A stretch of DNA of 64,000 nucleotides from positions 62,001 to 126,000 of the forward strand of contig JAKASE010000002.1 in the NCBI GenBank assembly GCA_021819135.1, read 5' to 3'. A model generated the notes under the pieces. That model worked only from the letters and a program-made list of their open reading frames with translations, made no database searches and had not been told where the DNA came from. Positions 1-8,089 of the stretch are shown here, in pieces. Source of the DNA: Thermoplasmata archaeon. Lineage in GTDB: Archaea; Thermoplasmatota; Thermoplasmata; Lutacidiplasmatales; UBA184. Position numbers and translations under genes: made by a program. The first letter of the stretch is position 1; every line of letters begins with the position of its first letter.

Positions 1-12
1 CGCTGATGCGTC

Positions 13-792
13 TCATCGGGCAGCGGGGGTTTCGCGTCTCTGATGTCCCTCCTCCGGCACCGCCGCTCTCCTCGTCCAAGCCGACGTAGCTCCGGGGTCG
101 GCGCCGGACACGCGCGCGTCCAGGCGGTCGACCAGGGGGCGGTACTGCGGCCCGGTTCCCCCCATCGGTCTCGTGGCGCCGACCGACCGAAGGATGCGGT
201 CGGCCACCGCACTTGGCGGACCCGATGCCGGGACGAAACATAGGCGCCCCGGCAGGAGCACAGCGTAGTCCTCGCGGTAGAACCGTCGCTCGAACTCCCC
301 GATGGACTCGTGGCGGCGCGCGAGGGACGGCGGGTGGCCGGTCGGGTCTCGGGCCACTCGGGCCCGCCGGGCGGCGCGGGGCAGGTCCAGATAGACCGTT
401 AGGTCCGGTAGCCCGAGCGGGGCGCGCTTGCGCCCCGGACCGATCGACGTGCGAAGGGCCCGCCACGGGCCCGGGGAGGCGGCCCCGGTCGCCACGAGCC
501 CGGCCGAGTAAGTGAGCGGGCCGAGGAACCCGGTGTCGGCGACGACCGTTCGGCCCCGGGCGCGGAGGGACCGGGCCTCGGCGAAGCGCCGCCGCTCCTC
601 GGCGAGGAGCCGCCGTTCGATCGCGAGCAGCGCCCGGTCGGAACGGAACGCGAGCGACGGGCGTCGCCGCAGCCGATCGTACGCCTCCGGGAGGAACGTC
701 CAGCCGAACCGCTCCGCGGCCGCCCGGGCGATCGTCGTCTTGCCGCTGCCCGACGGCCCCTCGAGGGCGAGGATGAGCGCTCGCGGCCGCAT
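13..792 (-). CDS. P-loop nucleoside/thymidylate-kinase-like protein
   Basis: Probably phosphorylates a small substrate such as a nucleoside or nucleotide, using ATP; the substrate cannot be read from sequence. The N-terminus is a hydrophobic strand followed by a clean Walker A, EGPSGSGKTT. A later strand, TVVADTG, and the R-rich stretch RAARRARVARDPTG resemble the lid of deoxynucleoside or thymidylate kinases. I chose the internal ATG at 792 rather than the ORF start at 846, because the 18 residues before it are low-complexity and the P-loop strand follows this Met directly. The protein is about 259 residues; its last 50 or so look disordered. It is divergent from folP and shares a short promoter region with it. 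Confidence 0.7.
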   Translation of the reverse strand: MRPRALILALEGPSGSGKTTIARAAAERFGWTFLPEAYDRLRRRPSLAFRSDRALLAIERRLLAEERRRFAEARSLRARGRTVVADTGFLGPLTYSAGLVATGAASPGPWRALRTSIGPGRKRAPLGLPDLTVYLDLPRAARRARVARDPTGHPPSLARRHESIGEFERRFYREDYAVLLPGRLCFVPASGPPSAVADRILRSVGATRPMGGTGPQYRPLVDRLDARVSGADPGATSAWTRRAAVPEEGHQRRETPAAR

Positions 793-820
793 GGGCACCC
801 CAGGACCGCACGACCCCGGG

Positions 821-858
821 CCCAAAGGTTTGCCGGCCCGGCCCACCGTCTTTTTGAC
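821..858. promoter_or_regulatory. Divergent promoter region, kinase-like gene / folP
   Basis: The 89-bp spacer holds two TATA-like elements. On the plus strand, tctttttgac lies about 29 nt before the folP GTG. On the minus strand, AAACCTTTGG lies about 34 nt before the kinase ATG. Neither gene has a clear ribosome-binding site, which fits leaderless or very short-leader transcripts. Confidence 0.45.
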
Positions 859-881
859 GCGGTACCGGTCTCTCCTCGCCC

Positions 882-2183
882 GTGACGTCCGAGGCCGGCA
901 CGGTCCGGACCGGAGGGACCCACCGGTTCGGCGCCCGGGTGCTCGAGGGGGAGACCTTGAGCGAGATCGCCCGGGAGATCGAGCGCACCGCGAGCGACCC
1001 GGAGGGGGTCGGCATCATGACCCGCAAGGGACGGGTCTTTCCCGTGCGCCTGGAGGGAGTGCCGCTCAAGGCGGCGCCGCTGTTGAAACAGGAGCTCCTC
1101 GCGGTTGGAGGCGACGTCGCGCACGCGCGCGGGGTCGCGGACCACTCGGTCGAGGCGACCCCCGCGGTCGTCCTCGCGACGTGGGGCCAGTACCAGCGCC
1201 TGCTGCCGAAGCTCAGGCGCCAGCCGTTCCGGCTGAGGGAGATCGCCGGCGAGATCGACCGGGTCCTGCGCGCCTACGTCGCCCACGGGCCGCGCACGGT
1301 CCGCGGGGCGCACCGCTCGATCGTGCTCGGGGACCGACCCCGGGTGATGGGAATCGTGAACGTGACCCCGGATTCGTTCTCCGACGGCGGCCGCTTCCTC
1401 GACCCGGACGCGGCCGTCGCCGAGGCGGAGCGGCAGGTGGCGGAGGGGGCGTCGGTCGTCGACGTCGGCGGGGAGTCGACGCGGCCGCACGCGGCCCCGG
1501 TCTCCCCCGACGCCGAGTGGTCCCGGGTCGGTCCGGTCCTCACCGCCCTCCACGGACGCCTCGAGGTGCCGATCTCGATCGACACACGCCACCCCGAGGT
1601 GGCGGCGAAGGCGGTCGATGCCGGCGCGGACATCGTCAACGACGTCGAAGGTCTCCGCTCCGACGCGATGCGGCGGGTCGTCGCGCGGACGGGGGCGGCG
1701 GTCGTGCTGATGCACATGCGGGGGACCCCCGCGACGATGCAGGACGACCTCGTCTACGACGATCTCCGCGGGGAGGTCTACGCCGGCCTCGCCGGGTCCA
1801 CGGACGCGGCGCTCGAGGCGGGGATCGCGGACGACCGGATACTGGTCGACCCGGGCCTCGGGTTCGGCAAGTCGGCCGAGCAGAGCCTCGAGCTCCTCGT
1901 CCACGCCGGAGAGTTCCGCGGGCTCGGCTTTCCGGTGGTCCTCGGGGCCTCCCGAAAGTCGTTCCTCGACGCGGTGCTCGGCGGGGGGACGAGGCCGCTC
2001 GACCGTCTCGAGGCCGGGATCGCGGCCGCGGTGATCGCGGCGGAGCGCGGCGTCGCCCTCGTGCGGACGCACGACGTCGGCCCGACGGTGCGCGCGCTCC
2101 GCCTGGTGGAGTCGACGCGCCGGCTCACGGAACACCCGCCGTCGAGCGGGGAGGCCCTCGCCTCGACGGAGCCGGATTCCTGA
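882..2183 (+). CDS. folP: Dihydropteroate synthase
   Basis: Condenses 6-hydroxymethyl-dihydropterin pyrophosphate with an aromatic amine (4-aminobenzoate in the folate pathway). The catalytic TIM barrel starts near residue 148 with the pterin-binding signature GIVNVTPDSFSDGG, followed by DVGGESTRP, then IDTRHPEVA, NDVEG, DPGLGFGKS and LGASRKSF, all canonical motifs. In front sits an extra domain of about 145 residues without a recognised motif, as in several archaeal and actinobacterial FolP proteins; its role is unknown to me. The start is a GTG 29 nt after a TATA-like box. Its presence suggests folate rather than methanopterin as one-carbon carrier, although a methanopterin-type amine substrate cannot be excluded. 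Confidence 0.93.
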   Translation: MTSEAGTVRTGGTHRFGARVLEGETLSEIAREIERTASDPEGVGIMTRKGRVFPVRLEGVPLKAAPLLKQELLAVGGDVAHARGVADHSVEATPAVVLATWGQYQRLLPKLRRQPFRLREIAGEIDRVLRAYVAHGPRTVRGAHRSIVLGDRPRVMGIVNVTPDSFSDGGRFLDPDAAVAEAERQVAEGASVVDVGGESTRPHAAPVSPDAEWSRVGPVLTALHGRLEVPISIDTRHPEVAAKAVDAGADIVNDVEGLRSDAMRRVVARTGAAVVLMHMRGTPATMQDDLVYDDLRGEVYAGLAGSTDAALEAGIADDRILVDPGLGFGKSAEQSLELLVHAGEFRGLGFPVVLGASRKSFLDAVLGGGTRPLDRLEAGIAAAVIAAERGVALVRTHDVGPTVRALRLVESTRRLTEHPPSSGEALASTEPDS

Positions 2184-2196
2184 GCTCGGGGGATCG

Positions 2197-2382
2197 TCAC
2201 CCCGGGGGGAGGGTGCCTCCCTCATCGGGGACTTCGGTCTCGAAGACGAGCGAACCGACGTAGTCGCACTTCTGGCAGTGGTAGACCTGGCCGACGATCG
2301 ACCCCGCGACGAGGGCGATCTTCGACGAGCCGCACTGCGGGCAGAGGAGGACGGTCCTACCCTTCCGGGGGCGGCGACGCAT
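2197..2382 (-). CDS. Small zinc-ribbon protein
   Basis: A 61-residue protein with one four-cysteine zinc ribbon: CPQC near residue 14 and CQKC near residue 36, with a hydrophobic strand ([14 protein letters not shown]) between, as in TFIIS-like ribbons. The function is unknown. The ATG at 2382 lies inside the 3' end of gyrA (26-bp overlap), so it is probably translated from the gyrA transcript as the last gene of the rps15-DHH-gyrA operon. The longer ORF reaching 2619 is gyrA antiframe read-through and was discarded. Confidence 0.75.
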   Translation of the reverse strand: MRRRPRKGRTVLLCPQCGSSKIALVAGSIVGQVYHCQKCDYVGSLVFETEVPDEGGTLPPG

Positions 2383-5011
2383 CGTCCTCCTCCGGGTCCT
2401 CCTCGCTCTCGGCGTCGTCCCCCTCGCCGTCCTCGGACTCCTCTTCGTCGCCCGGATCGTCCTCCGGCTCCTCCTCGGGGGTCGGGCCGGGCTCGGCGGA
2501 GGGAGGCGCGGAGGAGGGGGGGTCGGCCGTGCCGGGGCTCTCGCCGTCGAGCGCGGGCGCGAGGACGACCGCGTCCCGGACGGTGTCGCTCTCATCGAGG
2601 CGGATGATGCGCACGCCAAGGGTATTGCGGGCCTGGGAACGGATCCCCTTCACCGCCATCCGGATCGTGATCCCGTGCTCGGTCGTCACGAGGAGCTCGG
2701 AGTCGTCGGTCGTCGGGAGGACGGCGACGACCGTGCCGTTGCGACCACCGGTCCGGATCGTCCGGACCCCCTTCGCCCCGCGGCGCGTGCGACGGTAGTC
2801 GTCGGTCGGGCTCCGCTTGCCGTAGCCGGTCGTCGTGAGGGAGAGGAGCGTCGGGTAGTTCGCGTTCGCCGGTGCCATCGCGACCACCCGGTCCCCCTTC
2901 TCCGAAGAGAGCCGGACCCCGATGACCCCGTACGTCGCCCGCCCCATCGGGCGGATCTCCGAGATCGGGAAGCGTACGAGCTGACCGGACTGGGTCGCGA
3001 GGACGATCTCGGTCCCGGGGTCGGTGACCAGCACGACGTCGACGAGCTCGTCCCCCTCCTCGAGGAGGACCGCCTGGATCCCGCTCACCCGGATGTGCTG
3101 GAACTCGTCGAGCGTCGTCCGCTTGACCGTCCCGCGGCGCGTCGCGAAGACGAGCGAGCCGTCGGTCGCGAGGTCCCGCAGCGGGAGCAGCGTGCCGACC
3201 CGCTCGCCGTCCTTCAGGCGGGGAAGGAGGTTGATGATCGCCTTCCCCTTGGAGTGGCGGCTCCCTTCGGGGAGCTCGTAGGACTTGAGCCGGTAGACCC
3301 GGCCGAGGTTCGTGAAGAACAGGATGTTGTCATGGGTGCGCGTCACGAAGGTCCGGATGACGTAGTCCTCCTCCTTCGTCTCCATCTGGACGAGGCCGCG
3401 GCCGCCCCGGCGCTGACGCCGGTACTGGTCGAGCGGGAGGCGCTTCACGTACCCGTCGCGCGTCACGAGGACGACGACGTCGGTGTCCGGGATCAGGTCC
3501 TCGAGCGTTCGCTCGGTGAACGCGGGGACGATCCGGGTCCGGCGGGCGTCCCCGAACCGGGCCTTGAGGTCGGTGAGCTCCTCGACGATGAGCCCGTCGA
3601 GGAGCGCCGCGGACGCGAGGATCTCCCGGAGGTGGCGGGCGAGCGACTCCTTCTCCGCCTTCTCCTTCTCGACCGACTCGCGTTCGAGGGCGGTGAGGCG
3701 CGCGAGACGCATGTCGAGGATCGCCTTCGCCTGCTCGCTCGACAGGAGGAACTTCCCCATCAGGCTCGTCTCGGCGACCGGGGCGTCGCGCGAGCGGCGG
3801 ATGATCCGGATCACCTCGTCGATGTGGTCGATCGCGGTCAGGAACCCCTCGAGGAGGTGGAGACGCTCCTCCGCCTTCCGTAGGTCGAACCGGGTACGCC
3901 GCGTGAGCGTCGCCCGGCGGTGCTGGAGGTGGATCGTGAGGAGCTCCTTGATCGGCAGGACGCGTGGGCGGTCGTCGACGAGGCAGAGATTGTTGATCCC
4001 GAAGCTCGTCTCGAGCGGGGTGTGCTCGTAGAGGCGGTTGAGGACGATCTCTTCGGGGACCCCCCGCCTCAGCTCGAGGACGACGCTCGTGCCCTGCCGG
4101 TCGGACTCGTCCCGGAGGTCGGTGACGCCGTCGATTCGCTTGGTCTTGACGAGATCGGCGATCAGCTGGAGGAGATCGGCCTTGTTCACCTCGTACGGGA
4201 TCTCGGTGATCACGACCTCTTCCTTGTCGCCGCGCTCGCGCGGCTCGGCGGCCCCGCGCAGGTGGACCATCCCGCGGCCGGTCTCGTACGCCTCGCGGAT
4301 CCCCTCGCTCGAGAGGAACCCGCCGGTCGGGAAGTCCGGCCCGGGGAGGACCTTCATGATCTCGTCGAGGGAGGCGTCGGGCTTCCGCAGTAGGAGCAGG
4401 AGCGCGTCGACGACCTCGCCGAGATTGTGCGGCGGCATGTTGGTCGCCATGCCGACCGCGATCCCGGCGGAGCCGTTCACGAGGAGATTCGGGATCTTCG
4501 AGGGGAGGAAGTTCGGCTGCTTCAGCGTCCCGTCGAAGTTGTCGGTCCAATCGACGGTCTCCTTCTCGATGTCGAGGAGCATCTCCTCGGCGAGGGCGCT
4601 CAGGCGGGCCTCGGTGTACCGCATCGCCGCCGGCGTGTCCCCGTCGATCGACCCGAAGTTCCCCTGGCCGTCGATCAGGGGGTAGCGCAGGCTGAACGTC
4701 TGCGCCATCCGCACAAGGGCGTCGTAGACCGCGATGTCCCCATGGGGGTGGTACTTGCCGAGGACCTCCCCGACGGTCCGCGCGCTCTTGCGGTAGGCGC
4801 GGTCGTGGGTCGCCCCCGACTCCCACATCGACCAGAGGATGCGGCGCTGGACCGGCTTCAGGCCGTCCCGGGCGAGCGGGAGGGCCCGCCCGACGATGAC
4901 GCTCATCGCGTAGTCGATGTACGAGCGCTCCATCTCGCCCTCGAGCGGATGGTCATGGATCTTGTCGACCGGCGCCGTCGGCTCCGGGGCGGCCGGAGGG
5001 GTCCCGCTCAT
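2357..5011 (-). CDS. gyrA: DNA gyrase subunit A
   Basis: Breakage-reunion subunit of the type IIA topoisomerase that introduces negative supercoils, working as A2B2 with GyrB. The active-site tyrosine is Y132 in [10 protein letters not shown]. The C-terminal beta-pinwheel begins with a GyrA box, QRRGGRG, nearly identical to the gyrase consensus and absent from topoisomerase IV, so this is gyrase. At 884 residues it has normal length, ending in a strongly acidic tail. The residue equivalent to E. coli Ser83 is Ile ([10 protein letters not shown]); the Asp87 equivalent is kept. The start ATG overlaps the stop of the upstream DHH gene as ATGA, showing translational coupling. gyrB is not in this window. 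The gene is of bacterial ancestry, as in other euryarchaea with gyrase. Confidence 0.96.
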   Translation of the reverse strand: MSGTPPAAPEPTAPVDKIHDHPLEGEMERSYIDYAMSVIVGRALPLARDGLKPVQRRILWSMWESGATHDRAYRKSARTVGEVLGKYHPHGDIAVYDALVRMAQTFSLRYPLIDGQGNFGSIDGDTPAAMRYTEARLSALAEEMLLDIEKETVDWTDNFDGTLKQPNFLPSKIPNLLVNGSAGIAVGMATNMPPHNLGEVVDALLLLLRKPDASLDEIMKVLPGPDFPTGGFLSSEGIREAYETGRGMVHLRGAAEPRERGDKEEVVITEIPYEVNKADLLQLIADLVKTKRIDGVTDLRDESDRQGTSVVLELRRGVPEEIVLNRLYEHTPLETSFGINNLCLVDDRPRVLPIKELLTIHLQHRRATLTRRTRFDLRKAEERLHLLEGFLTAIDHIDEVIRIIRRSRDAPVAETSLMGKFLLSSEQAKAILDMRLARLTALERESVEKEKAEKESLARHLREILASAALLDGLIVEELTDLKARFGDARRTRIVPAFTERTLEDLIPDTDVVVLVTRDGYVKRLPLDQYRRQRRGGRGLVQMETKEEDYVIRTFVTRTHDNILFFTNLGRVYRLKSYELPEGSRHSKGKAIINLLPRLKDGERVGTLLPLRDLATDGSLVFATRRGTVKRTTLDEFQHIRVSGIQAVLLEEGDELVDVVLVTDPGTEIVLATQSGQLVRFPISEIRPMGRATYGVIGVRLSSEKGDRVVAMAPANANYPTLLSLTTTGYGKRSPTDDYRRTRRGAKGVRTIRTGGRNGTVVAVLPTTDDSELLVTTEHGITIRMAVKGIRSQARNTLGVRIIRLDESDTVRDAVVLAPALDGESPGTADPPSSAPPSAEPGPTPEEEPEDDPGDEEESEDGEGDDAESEEDPEEDDASPPPEG

Positions 5012-6405
5012 GCGAACCCCGACGCGGCCCCGTGCGCCTGTTCCTCGAGGGCCCGATCGGCCGCTGCGAGGAACGCCTCCCGGGTGCCCGCCGGGATCGT
5101 CGCCCCACTCGCGACCCGGTGTCCCCCGCCCTCGCCGCCGACCGACGCGGCCGCGGTCCGGCACACCGCCGAGAGGTCGAGGCCGCGGCCGACCTGCTTC
5201 AGGGTCCCCCGGGCGCTCAGCCGGATCGGTTCCGATCCCAGCTCGGAGAAGACGAAAACGGGCCGGTCCGGCGGAAGGAGGTAGTTCATCGCAAGTCCTG
5301 CCTGAGTGCCCGCGAGCGTCGTGTCCGGGCTCGCGAACCAGCGAAGGAATCGCAGCGCATTAACTCCGCCGTCCTCGAGACGCCGCAGCCCGTTGAGGAT
5401 CCCGCTCCGCCAGGACTCTTCAGCGGACTGGGCGCGCCCGGCCGCCCGGAGATCACCGAGGGCGAAGGCGATCCCGATCCCCGGGGTCCCGGCCCGACCG
5501 CAGGCGTTCTGGAGGTTCGCGAGCTCTTCCGCATCGCGTCCGAGCGAGGGGACCCACCACCGCTCCTGGTCGAGGATCGCCGCGAACTCCGGGGCCACGC
5601 CCGACTCGGCGAGACGGCTCTTGAGCGCGGTGGCAAGCCGTGCCGAGTCCGGCTCGGCGAGGTCCGCGGGTGGGGTCGCGGGGTCGAGCCCGATCGACCG
5701 GAGGAACGCATCCGCCGCCTCCGGCCGCCCCGAGAGGCCCCGGAAGAACGGATCGATGCTGTGGGCCAGCGCGGCCCCGAGGCCCGCGCCGAAGAGGGCG
5801 AGGCCCCGGCGCCGGACGAGGACCGATCGGCGCACCGCCTCCTCGACCAGCGTGGCGTTCAGCCCCCGGAAGCCGCCCACGTGCTGACGGTCGGCGATCG
5901 CCCCAGAGAGCCCCCACGGGGCATTGTCCCAGTTCGTGGGGTCGAGGAAGACCGTGAAGAGCCAGGTGAGGGTCGAGGCGGACATCTCGCTCATCCCGTC
6001 GACCCCCCAGTCGAGCGGGTTCACGAACGCGACGTGCTCCGGGAGGGGTGGCGGCTGCGGGACCCCGGGATAGCGGTGATGGTCGAGGATGACCACCGGG
6101 TGGGGATGGCGGGCGAAAACGTCGAGCCAGCTCGAGCCGGTATCCACGACCAGGATCGGACCCGAGGTCGCCCCGGTCAGAGCAGCGACGCGTTCCCGCT
6201 CGACGCCGACGAGCGCTGTCGCCTGGACCGGGTACCCGAGCCTCGTGAGGGCGCGGACCGCTCCGGAGGCGCTCGCAACGCCGTCCCCGTCGTAGTGGTA
6301 GATCACTCGCCAGCGACGGGGGTGGCCGAGCACGAGACGGCGGGCCCGCGCGAACTCCTCGGTGTAGCGGGGATCCGAAACGAAGGCATCCGGCCCGGAG
6401 GCCAT
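5008..6405 (-). CDS. DHH-family phosphoesterase (archaeal RecJ-like/GAN-like)
   Basis: A metal-dependent phosphoesterase or single-strand exonuclease of the RecJ/GAN group. Motifs: [12 protein letters not shown] (DHH motif I variant), ILVVDTGSS, and [11 protein letters not shown], the namesake DHH. The 465 residues match archaeal RecJ-like proteins. The start ATG overlaps the rps15 stop by one base (TGATG), and its own stop overlaps gyrA ATG, so the three genes are translationally coupled. The rps15-recJ-like adjacency is conserved in many euryarchaea, where the nuclease associates with the replisome (GINS/CMG); that role here is inferred. The 128 residues preceding this Met in the longer ORF belong to the rps15 shadow. 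Confidence 0.88.
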   Translation of the reverse strand: MASGPDAFVSDPRYTEEFARARRLVLGHPRRWRVIYHYDGDGVASASGAVRALTRLGYPVQATALVGVERERVAALTGATSGPILVVDTGSSWLDVFARHPHPVVILDHHRYPGVPQPPPLPEHVAFVNPLDWGVDGMSEMSASTLTWLFTVFLDPTNWDNAPWGLSGAIADRQHVGGFRGLNATLVEEAVRRSVLVRRRGLALFGAGLGAALAHSIDPFFRGLSGRPEAADAFLRSIGLDPATPPADLAEPDSARLATALKSRLAESGVAPEFAAILDQERWWVPSLGRDAEELANLQNACGRAGTPGIGIAFALGDLRAAGRAQSAEESWRSGILNGLRRLEDGGVNALRFLRWFASPDTTLAGTQAGLAMNYLLPPDRPVFVFSELGSEPIRLSARGTLKQVGRGLDLSAVCRTAAASVGGEGGGHRVASGATIPAGTREAFLAAADRALEEQAHGAASGFA

Positions 6406-6860
6406 CACTCCACCTGGAGCGCCGCCCCCGCAGCCGAGTATCGCCAGTTCTCGGGGATCCGTCGGCGCTGCCGATAGTAGCGGGCGAGGCGGCGGATCCG
6501 AGATTCCATCAGCGACAGTCCGCGGCGGTTCGCGAGGTCCTTCGGGTGGGTCTGGAGGTGGCGCTGGAGGTGGACGACGCGCTTCAGGAGCGCCTGGAGA
6601 TCGTCGGGGATGTCGGGGCGGAGCCCGTTCTCGGCGAGGAGCGGGACGAGCCGCTTGCCCGTGATCGCGCGGACCGACGGCACGCCGAAGGAGTCCCGGA
6701 GGTTCTGCCCGACCTGCGCGGCGGGGACCCCGGTCTTCGCGAGCTGGACCGCTTGGGCCACGACCTCTTCGGAAGAGACCGACACCCACTCCGGCTTCGT
6801 CAGCGGGTACGGTCGGTGCGAGCCCGACTTACCCTTCCGGCCGGAGTGTATTCGCGACAT
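6405..6860 (-). CDS. rps15: Small ribosomal subunit protein uS15
   Basis: Ribosomal protein of the 30S platform, binding the 16S rRNA three-way junction. The 151-residue length and the N-terminal block MSRIHSGRKGKSGSHRP are typical of the archaeal/eukaryotic form, which carries about 60 extra N-terminal residues compared with bacteria. The C-terminal half (LLKRVVHLQRHLQTHPKD, then LMESRIRRLARYYR) is the conserved S15 helical core. It is the first gene of an operon with the DHH phosphoesterase, gyrA and a small zinc ribbon. A TATA box 28 nt upstream and no ribosome-binding site suggest a leaderless message. Confidence 0.96.
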   Translation of the reverse strand: MSRIHSGRKGKSGSHRPYPLTKPEWVSVSSEEVVAQAVQLAKTGVPAAQVGQNLRDSFGVPSVRAITGKRLVPLLAENGLRPDIPDDLQALLKRVVHLQRHLQTHPKDLANRRGLSLMESRIRRLARYYRQRRRIPENWRYSAAGAALQVE

Positions 6861-6883
6861 GGGGAGGCGGGGACACGTGTTCC

Positions 6884-6894
6884 CTACTTAAACG
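6884..6894 (-). promoter_or_regulatory. TATA-like promoter of rps15 operon
   Basis: On the minus strand the sequence reads CGTTTAAGTAGGGA, centred 28 nt before the rps15 ATG, which is the spacing expected for a leaderless archaeal transcript. The extended TTAAGTAGGG string recurs before the next gene (about 7304) and, as CTAAGTAGGG, at 33946. Confidence 0.65.
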
Positions 6895-6940
6895 TAGCCG
6901 ATTTGACCGCACGGTCCCGGACGCCCGTCCGACCCCGGGA

Positions 6941-7279
6941 TCAGGCGATCCGGTCGGGGTCCTGCACCGATTCGAGCAGGAACTTCTTCCCCTCGGCGGT
7001 GATGTGGTAGCGGACCCGCCCTCCGTTGGCGTGGGGGGCCGGTCCCGTGCCCCGCATCGCCTCGACCAGGCGATTGCGGAGCAGGAGCCCGAGGACGACC
7101 GGGATCTTCACATGGTCCTTCTCGATCGCCCAGAAGCGGGTCAGGAGGCGCTCGAGGTCGGGGAGCTCGAGGGATTGGTCGGCCAGCCGCCCTTCGTGCA
7201 GCGACTCCACGCGATTCAGTTGCTGGAGCACGGCGACGAGCGTCGCTCGGGTCGGATCCGGCCGTTCGCGCATCGCCAT
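6941..7279 (-). CDS. Winged-helix-like small protein, paralog A
   Basis: A 112-residue soluble protein of unknown function. Predicted helices (RATLVAVLQQLNRVESL, LPDLERLLTRFWAI, VPVVLGLLLRNRLV) are followed by RVRYHITAEGKKFLLE, which looks like the beta-wing and final helix of a winged-helix domain. The neighbouring downstream ORF (7337-7675) has the same length, the same LQQLNR/LRQLNR helix and the same ITAEGK/ITTAGK wing, so the two are tandem paralogs. The start at 7279 is supported by a TATA box 29 nt upstream. DNA binding is an inference. Confidence 0.7.
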   Translation of the reverse strand: MAMRERPDPTRATLVAVLQQLNRVESLHEGRLADQSLELPDLERLLTRFWAIEKDHVKIPVVLGLLLRNRLVEAMRGTGPAPHANGGRVRYHITAEGKKFLLESVQDPDRIA

Positions 7280-7303
7280 TGGGCCTGTCTACGTCGGCCT
7301 CCC

Positions 7304-7312
7304 CTACTTAAT
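7304..7312 (-). promoter_or_regulatory. TATA-like promoter of paralog A
   Basis: The minus strand reads CGATTAAGTAGGGGAGG, centred about 29 nt before the ATG at 7279. It shares TTAAGTAGGG with the rps15 promoter, suggesting common regulation or simply a strong consensus promoter in this genome. Confidence 0.6.
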
Positions 7313-7336
7313 CGAGTCGACGGTCGAGCCCCAGGG

Positions 7337-7675
7337 TCAGTCGACCCGGTTCGTCCGGGCGAGCCGGTCGAGCAGGTAGGTCTTGCCCGCGGTCGTGATC
7401 GTGAACCGGGAGCCGATGACCCGACCGCGGTCCCAGGCGTACTCGGGGTCGTCGCGGAGCTGGGCGAGGCCGTTCCCGACGAGCACGCCGACCGCCCGGG
7501 CGACGTCCGGGGTCGAGAGCCCGGCATGGCCCTGGCGCGCGAGCATGTGATGGAGCTCCTCGAGCTCGAGCCCTTCTCCGTCCGGCTCCTCCATCTCGGC
7601 CCGGTTGAGCTGGCGGAGGATCTCCACCATCTCGGCCCGGAGCTCCGCGGCCTCCTCCCGGGCGGGCCCGTCCAT
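7337..7675 (-). CDS. Winged-helix-like small protein, paralog B
   Basis: A 112-residue protein matching its downstream neighbour in length and layout: helix EMVEILRQLNRAEM, helix LELEELHHMLARQG, helix VARAVGVLVGNGLA, then the wing-like SRFTITTAGKTYLLDRLAR. It reads as a small winged-helix DNA- or protein-binding module; no target is evident. It is acidic at the N-terminus. The start at 7675 was picked because the longer ORF to 9169 is an antisense shadow of trpS. It diverges from the zinc-ribbon/trpS pair. Whether A and B heterodimerise is unknown. Confidence 0.68.
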   Translation of the reverse strand: MDGPAREEAAELRAEMVEILRQLNRAEMEEPDGEGLELEELHHMLARQGHAGLSTPDVARAVGVLVGNGLAQLRDDPEYAWDRGRVIGSRFTITTAGKTYLLDRLARTNRVD

Positions 7676-7700
7676 CGCGGCCGGTTCGCCCGGGGAGCTA

Positions 7701-7740
7701 GATGAACATATCCGTGCACGCGGCCGCGCCCTTTTTAGTG
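7701..7740. promoter_or_regulatory. Divergent promoter, paralog B / zinc-ribbon-trpS
   Basis: The plus strand has ctttttagtg about 30 nt before the ATG at 7766. The minus strand has CGGATATGTTC about 33 nt before the ATG at 7675. Both spacings fit archaeal TATA boxes with leaderless starts. Confidence 0.5.
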
Positions 7741-7765
7741 CGTCCGCGGTAACTACAGGGCAGTC

Positions 7766-8074
7766 ATGGCCTGTACCTGCCGCACTCCGGCCCGGTGCCC
7801 CATCTGCAACACCCCGGTCCGGATACCGCTCACGAACCTCGAGAACGCCGCGGGCGCGGCGATCCTCGTCGACCGGTTCGCGCGACGGGACTCGTCGACC
7901 TCGCGCGAGGGCCTCCGCCGGCTCATCGAGGGATGGGGGAACTGCCCGTCCTGCGGTCACTCGATCCACTTCGAGCATTCCCGCTCGTGCGTCGCCGAGG
8001 CATTGAGCACCGCCGGCATCCCGCTCGCCGAACGGGAGTCGCTCCTGTCGAAGATCACCTTCCCCGAAGGCTAG
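7766..8074 (+). CDS. Zinc-binding protein of unknown function
   Basis: A 102-residue protein with a cysteine-rich N-terminus (CTC, then CPIC near residue 18) and a second pair CPSC near residue 63 followed by HSIHFEH. The cysteines and histidines could bind one or two zinc ions. The middle is helical and charged (REGLRRLIEGWGN). No family is recognised. It is first in a short operon with trpS, 15 bp downstream. Confidence 0.7.
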   Translation: MACTCRTPARCPICNTPVRIPLTNLENAAGAAILVDRFARRDSSTSREGLRRLIEGWGNCPSCGHSIHFEHSRSCVAEALSTAGIPLAERESLLSKITFPEG

Positions 8075-8089
8075 GCAGGGCGACCGACG

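Noticed and set aside
399-2225. 608-aa minus-strand ORF opposite folP
   Set aside because: It is an antisense shadow: low-complexity Arg/Asp/Pro composition, no domain, while the plus strand encodes a complete dihydropteroate synthase.
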